Source: CAZNQW01 sp964575225
GTDB lineage: Bacteria > Chloroflexota > Anaerolineae > JAAYZQ01
Assembly: GCA_964575225.1 (NCBI GenBank)
Contig: CAZNQW010000004.1
Location: forward strand, 1 to 50,462
Direction: 5' to 3'
DNA length: 50,462 bases
The notes beneath the pieces were generated by a model. The model was given only the letters and a program-made list of their open reading frames with translations, ran no database searches and was not told where the DNA came from. Positions 46,740 through 50,462 of this stretch are shown here, piece after piece (position 1 is the first letter of the stretch; each line of letters begins with the position of its first letter). Both the position numbers and the translations under genes were made by a program.

Positions 46740-49568
46740 ATGGAGCTAGAGAAACGTGCCTGGTACAGCCTTAGCGCGGATGAGGCGGTTGCTGCAATCA
46801 ACAGCCATTTCGAGCGAGGATTGACCGAAAAAGAGGTCACCAAGCGACAGGAAAAATTCGGACCCAACCAATTGCGCGAGGCGCCGGGACGGAGCTTTTG
46901 GAAGATGCTCCTGGACCAGTTCAACCAGTTTCTGGTCCTAATCCTCATTGTCGCCGCCATTGTTTCGGCCCTCATCGGCTGGAGTCAGTACAGTCGCACG
47001 GGCGAGACGACCGAGTTCATCGACGCCATTGCCATTATGGCCATCGTGATCCTCAATGCCATCCTGGGGGTGGTACAAGAAGGGCGTGCCGAACAGGCGC
47101 TGGCGGCCCTGAAAAAGATGTCGGCGCCCAACGCCCAGGTAATCAGGGATGGGCATACAGTGACCGTGCCGTCGAACGAGCTGGTTCCGGGCGATATTGT
47201 CATCCTGGAGACCGGGAACTATGTGCCGGCGGATGTGCGGTTGGTCGAGAGCGTGAATTTACGCATCGACGAGGCCTCGTTGACCGGGGAATCGGTGCCT
47301 GTGGGCAAGGACGCTCGCGAGGTGTTGGGCGAGGCGACCTCGATTGGTGACCGTCACAACATGGCGTTTATGAGCAGCCTGATCACCTATGGGCGCGGGC
47401 GTGGCCTGGTGGTGGGCACCGGTATGGATACCGAGATCGGCAAGATCGCCGAGATGATCCAATCGTACGAGGAAGAGCCGACACCCCTCCAGATCAAGCT
47501 GGATCAGCTTGGTCGGACCCTGGGAGTGATCACCCTCGTGGTCTGTGGGCTCGTGGGGTTGATCGGCATTGTGCGCGACACGTCCATCGGAATTCTCTTT
47601 AGCCAGGGCGTTGGCGCCTATTTTGGCATTGAAGAGACCGTTCCCACCCTGATCGAGATGTTCATGGTTGCCGTGAGTTTGGCAATCGCGGCTGTGCCCG
47701 AGGGGTTGGCGGCCGTAGTGACCATTGCACTGGCGTTGGGAATGCAAGAGATGGTCCGGCGCCACGCCTTGATCCGCAAGCTCCCGGCGGTGGAGACGCT
47801 GGGTTCGGCGACCGCCATCTGTTCCGACAAGACGGGCACCCTGACCCAAAACGAGATGACGGCCGTGCAGATGTATGTGGACCGGAGCCTGCTGAGCATT
47901 ACCGGCGAAGGCTATCGCCCGAACGGCGAATTCCAGGACAGCGGGCAACCGGCGGGACTGGGTGGCTATCCAGGCATGCGCTTGTTGCTGCGGGCGGGCC
48001 TTTTATGCAACGACGCTCGCCTGGAAGAGATCGAGGATGACGGGAGCTCGACCTGGCGCATTGCCGGTGATCCGACCGAAGGCGCCTTTGTGGTGGCGGC
48101 GGCCAAGGCCGGTTACTGGCGCGATGAATTGAGCAAAGAGTATCCCCGGTTGGCCGAAATCCCCTTTGACTCGGAGCGGAAGCGCATGACCACCTTCCAC
48201 CCCGATCCGCGTTACGGGGGCTATGTGGCCTATATGAAGGGGGCGCCGGATATCGTGCTGGGGTTGTGCCATCAGGTGCTGGAGGATGGCACGATGCGAT
48301 CGTTGACCGAAGAGCGGCGCGCGAATATTTTGCACGAGAACGAATCGCTGGCTGCCAACGCACTGCGCGTTTTGGGGGTTGCCTTTCGTCCCCTGGATGC
48401 CGTGCCGGACAATCCACGACCCGAGACGGAGGAGCAGGGCTTTACGTTCGTGGGCTTGTTGGGGATGATCGATCCGGCCCGCCCCGAAGTCGCACCGGCG
48501 ATCGCGACGGCGCGGCAGGCGGGTATCGAGACGGTGATGATCACTGGCGATTACCTGAACACAGCGGTCGCCATTGGCAAGGAAATCGGCTTGTTGACAG
48601 AGGGCGACAAGTCGCTCACAGGCGCCCAAGTGGACAGCATGGACGAGGATGAGTTTACCTCGTTGGTTGAAGATGTGCGGGTCTATGCTCGGGTTTCGCC
48701 GCAGCACAAGGTCAAGATCGTTGAAGCCCTCAAGACCAGGGGACACGTGGTCGCCATGACAGGCGATGGGGTAAACGATGCGCCAGCGCTCAAGCGGTCA
48801 AATATCGGCGTGGCGATGGGCATCACCGGCACGGACGTCTCGAAAGAGACGGCCGACATGGTGCTCACCGACGACAACTATGCTAGCATCGTTTCGGCCA
48901 TCGAGCAGGGACGGATCATCTATTCGAACATTCGCAAGTTCGTGTACTATCTCCTCTCGTGCAATATGGCCGAGGTGACGATCCTGTTCTTTTCGATGTT
49001 GGTGGGTTGGCCCCTGCCTTTGATACCGATCCAACTGCTGGTGTTAAACCTGCTGACCGATGGCGCGCCGGCCCTGGCGTTGGGAATGGAAAAGGGCGAT
49101 CCAGACATCATGCAGCAAAGACCGCGGGCCGTCCACGAGCCGATTATCAACCGGGAAATGGTGATTGGCATTGTCGTGCAGACTCTGGCCATTTCGATAG
49201 CCGTTCTTACGGCTTTCCAAATCGGCATGAACTCCGGCATGGAACATGGCCGCACGATGGCCTTTGCCACCTTGTCGATCTCGGAGCTGCTCCGGGCCTA
49301 TACCTCGCGCTCTGAACGATATGCGGTGTGGGATATCGGCATCTTTTCCAACAAATGGATGCAGTGGGCGGTGTTGGCGTCGCTGGTGATCTTGCTGGCG
49401 ATCATCTATGTGCCGTTCCTGGATCCGATCTTTGGCACCACCTTCCTGACGGTTCAGGATTGGCTGATCATGCTGCCGTTGATCCTGATTCCCTCCATTG
49501 CCGCCGAGGTGAACAAGTGGGTGCTACGAAAGATCAGTGAACGAGATCTGGTCACGCGCATGAGCTAG
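46740..49568 (+). CDS. P-type cation-translocating ATPase (Ca2+-ATPase type, P2)
   Basis: 942 residues. The N-terminal cation-ATPase domain starts WYSLSADEAVAAINSHFERGLTEKEVTKRQEKFGPNQL. The actuator has TGESVP (about 180-185). The phosphorylation site is SDKTGTLT with Asp363, the nucleotide domain holds FDSERKRMTTF and MKGAPDIVL, and the hinge is MTGDGVNDAPALK (about 674-686). Membrane helix 4 has AAVPEGLAAVV, matching the P-E-G-L calcium site, and helix 6 has LNLLTDGAPALALG. The C-terminal four helices are complete. It exports Ca2+ (or Mn2+) from the cytoplasm. It is a single-gene unit. Confidence 0.92.
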   Translation: MELEKRAWYSLSADEAVAAINSHFERGLTEKEVTKRQEKFGPNQLREAPGRSFWKMLLDQFNQFLVLILIVAAIVSALIGWSQYSRTGETTEFIDAIAIMAIVILNAILGVVQEGRAEQALAALKKMSAPNAQVIRDGHTVTVPSNELVPGDIVILETGNYVPADVRLVESVNLRIDEASLTGESVPVGKDAREVLGEATSIGDRHNMAFMSSLITYGRGRGLVVGTGMDTEIGKIAEMIQSYEEEPTPLQIKLDQLGRTLGVITLVVCGLVGLIGIVRDTSIGILFSQGVGAYFGIEETVPTLIEMFMVAVSLAIAAVPEGLAAVVTIALALGMQEMVRRHALIRKLPAVETLGSATAICSDKTGTLTQNEMTAVQMYVDRSLLSITGEGYRPNGEFQDSGQPAGLGGYPGMRLLLRAGLLCNDARLEEIEDDGSSTWRIAGDPTEGAFVVAAAKAGYWRDELSKEYPRLAEIPFDSERKRMTTFHPDPRYGGYVAYMKGAPDIVLGLCHQVLEDGTMRSLTEERRANILHENESLAANALRVLGVAFRPLDAVPDNPRPETEEQGFTFVGLLGMIDPARPEVAPAIATARQAGIETVMITGDYLNTAVAIGKEIGLLTEGDKSLTGAQVDSMDEDEFTSLVEDVRVYARVSPQHKVKIVEALKTRGHVVAMTGDGVNDAPALKRSNIGVAMGITGTDVSKETADMVLTDDNYASIVSAIEQGRIIYSNIRKFVYYLLSCNMAEVTILFFSMLVGWPLPLIPIQLLVLNLLTDGAPALALGMEKGDPDIMQQRPRAVHEPIINREMVIGIVVQTLAISIAVLTAFQIGMNSGMEHGRTMAFATLSISELLRAYTSRSERYAVWDIGIFSNKWMQWAVLASLVILLAIIYVPFLDPIFGTTFLTVQDWLIMLPLILIPSIAAEVNKWVLRKISERDLVTRMS

Positions 49569-49613
49569 CGGCTCAGGGGCTACATGGGAGCCTGTGCGGT
49601 GCAAAGAAGGGGA

Positions 49614-50066
49614 CTAGCTGCGCCCAGCATCCTCCGTTGCCTTTAGGCGACCCACCGCGCGGGCGATGATCTGGTCATGATCAAACGCCAGGGGGGGGAG
49701 ATCGTCCAGGTCGAACCATCTTGCATCTGCAGCATCACTGGCGGCTCTGGGCCGCCAGTTTTGTTTGTCATCGGCAGCTGGCCAGGCCAGATAGGCCACG
49801 CTGATCGTCCACCCACGAGGGTCTCGACCGGGATCGCCAAAGGTGTACAACTGCTCCATGTGGGCAGGCCGTGCTCCGGTCTCTTCCCACAACTCGCGGC
49901 GGGCGGCTGATTCGAGGGGTTCGTGAGGTTCAACAAAGCCGCCGGGCAAAGCCCAAAACCCCTCGAAAGGTGGATGGGCGCGTCGGATGAGCAGAACCTG
50001 GTTCTGCGGCGAAACCAGGATAACATCTACAGTGACCGAAGGGCGCTCGTATCGTGTGTCGGGCAT
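49614..50066 (-). CDS. Nudix hydrolase
   Basis: 150 residues. The exact Nudix box G-x5-E-x7-R-E-L-x-E-E-x-G-A spans residues 43-65 (GFVEPHE ... REL, EETGA). The RAHPPFEGFWALPGG lead-in resembles ADP-ribose or nucleotide sanitising members. The hydrolysed nucleoside diphosphate derivative is not defined. It is a single gene with its own promoter, divergent from recA. Confidence 0.92.
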   Translation of the reverse strand: MPDTRYERPSVTVDVILVSPQNQVLLIRRAHPPFEGFWALPGGFVEPHEPLESAARRELWEETGARPAHMEQLYTFGDPGRDPRGWTISVAYLAWPAADDKQNWRPRAASDAADARWFDLDDLPPLAFDHDQIIARAVGRLKATEDAGRS

Positions 50067-50089
50067 GGGTTATCGACTCCTTTGGCACG

Positions 50090-50118
50090 ACTATAGCCCA
50101 ACGGGCCGGGTTTGTCAA
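50090..50118 (-). promoter_or_regulatory. promoter of the Nudix gene
   Basis: On the minus strand, TTGACA (50118-50113), 17-bp spacer, TATAGT (50095-50090). Confidence 0.78.
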
Positions 50119-50175
50119 ATGGGCCAAGCCCGAGCCAATCGCAGAGGATTTTTGCGCATGGCGGGCAGGAACGGT

Positions 50176-50204
50176 TTGACTTCTCACACCTTTTGATGTA
50201 CACT
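50176..50204 (+). promoter_or_regulatory. recA promoter
   Basis: TTGACT (50176-50181), 17-bp spacer, TACACT (50199-50204). No GAAC-N4-GTTC operator like that at 21832-21868 is seen here. Confidence 0.7.
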
Positions 50205-50248
50205 AGAAAATGAGCACAGTATCAAAACCTGTGCATTGGAGAGAATGA

Positions 50249-50462
50249 ATGGCAGAAACTGGCAAGACCAAAGCCCTGGAAACAACTCTGGCGACGATCC
50301 AGAAGCGCTACGGGGAAGGTTCCATCATGCGGCTAGGGCAAGCGTCGCATTTAAAGATCGAAGCCATTCCCACGGGGTCGTTGTCGTTGGACCTGGCCCT
50401 GGGAGTGGGCGGGGTGCCGCGGGGGCGCGTGACCGAGATCTATGGGCCGGAGGGCTCGGGCA
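50249..50462 (+). CDS. recA: recombinase RecA, 5' part only
   Basis: The frame runs from ATG 50249 (GGAGAG upstream) off the window end; 71 residues are seen. KALETTLATIQKRYGEGSIMRLG and IEAIPTGSLSLDLALGVGGVPRGRVTEIYGPEGSG are unmistakable RecA, ending within Walker A. RecA forms filaments on ssDNA for recombination and triggers the SOS response by LexA cleavage. Its presence is of interest given the LexA-like operators at 21.8 kb. Confidence 0.96.
   Translation, partial: MAETGKTKALETTLATIQKRYGEGSIMRLGQASHLKIEAIPTGSLSLDLALGVGGVPRGRVTEIYGPEGSG

Noticed and set aside
50160..50248. LexA box upstream of recA
   Set aside because: Only a half-match (GAAC-N4-TGAC around 50170) is present; the second half-site is wrong.

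Overview
The window is about 50 kb of GC-rich bacterial chromosome with densely packed genes. I assign it, by inference, to the phylum Chloroflexota (Anaerolineae/Caldilineae-like). The reasons are the mix of DUF6391, DUF1786, YfhO and GT39 families, lipoprotein-type signal peptides without outer-membrane assembly genes, and sigma70-type promoters. A distant Terrabacteria relative cannot be excluded without a search. Many promoters are clean -35/-10 pairs with a 17-bp spacer, and they were used to decide several start codons.

Layout. 1-5.2 kb (minus): PIG-L deacetylase fragment, VOC protein, then a promoter-led lipid/sugar operon (CDP-alcohol phosphatidyltransferase, acyltransferase, NAD-dependent epimerase), a VTT membrane protein and a tandem GNAT protein. 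5.4-7 kb: a membrane-anchored spermidine-synthase-like protein. 7-9.3 kb: RarA/MgsA fused to a methyltransferase-like domain. 9.35-9.5 kb: a 154-bp MITE. 9.8-11 kb: rplS and rnhB. 11-15.2 kb: a LysR regulator and an operon of a cupin-like protein, a 2-hydroxyacyl-CoA-dehydratase-type activase, and a ParB-like/double-USP fusion. 15.3-18.8 kb: an arrestin/Spo0M-like protein, an amidase, DUF6391, and holA.

18.8-21.9 kb (minus) is the most unusual block. Six genes, including a soluble FtsK-type motor and a DUF6504-like protein, lie behind one strong promoter. Two GAAC-N4-GTTC palindromes of LexA type sit in and beside that promoter, which suggests an SOS-type operon. 21.9-26.6 kb (minus) is a housekeeping operon (ABC-F, coaE, GNAT, endonuclease III, small membrane proteins). 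26.8-32.3 kb holds a lipase-like hydrolase, DUF1786, a lipoprotein, a SpoU methyltransferase and a LysM/M23 lipoprotein.

32.4-32.6 kb holds the second MITE copy, inverted and 153/154 identical to the first. It sits just upstream of a phasin/PhaR pair whose promoter carries two 17-bp palindromes. 33.7-40 kb (minus) is a three-gene surface-glycosylation operon (two GT39 enzymes and YfhO). 40-42.2 kb holds a GH-like TIM-barrel protein and a partner, both ending in similar short helices. 42.5-50.5 kb: ApgM, an orphan sugar-type ABC ATPase with a long structured leader, a YghO-like acetyltransferase, a P-type Ca2+-ATPase, a Nudix hydrolase and the 5' end of recA.

I see no tRNA, rRNA, CRISPR array, intact transposase or prophage in the window.
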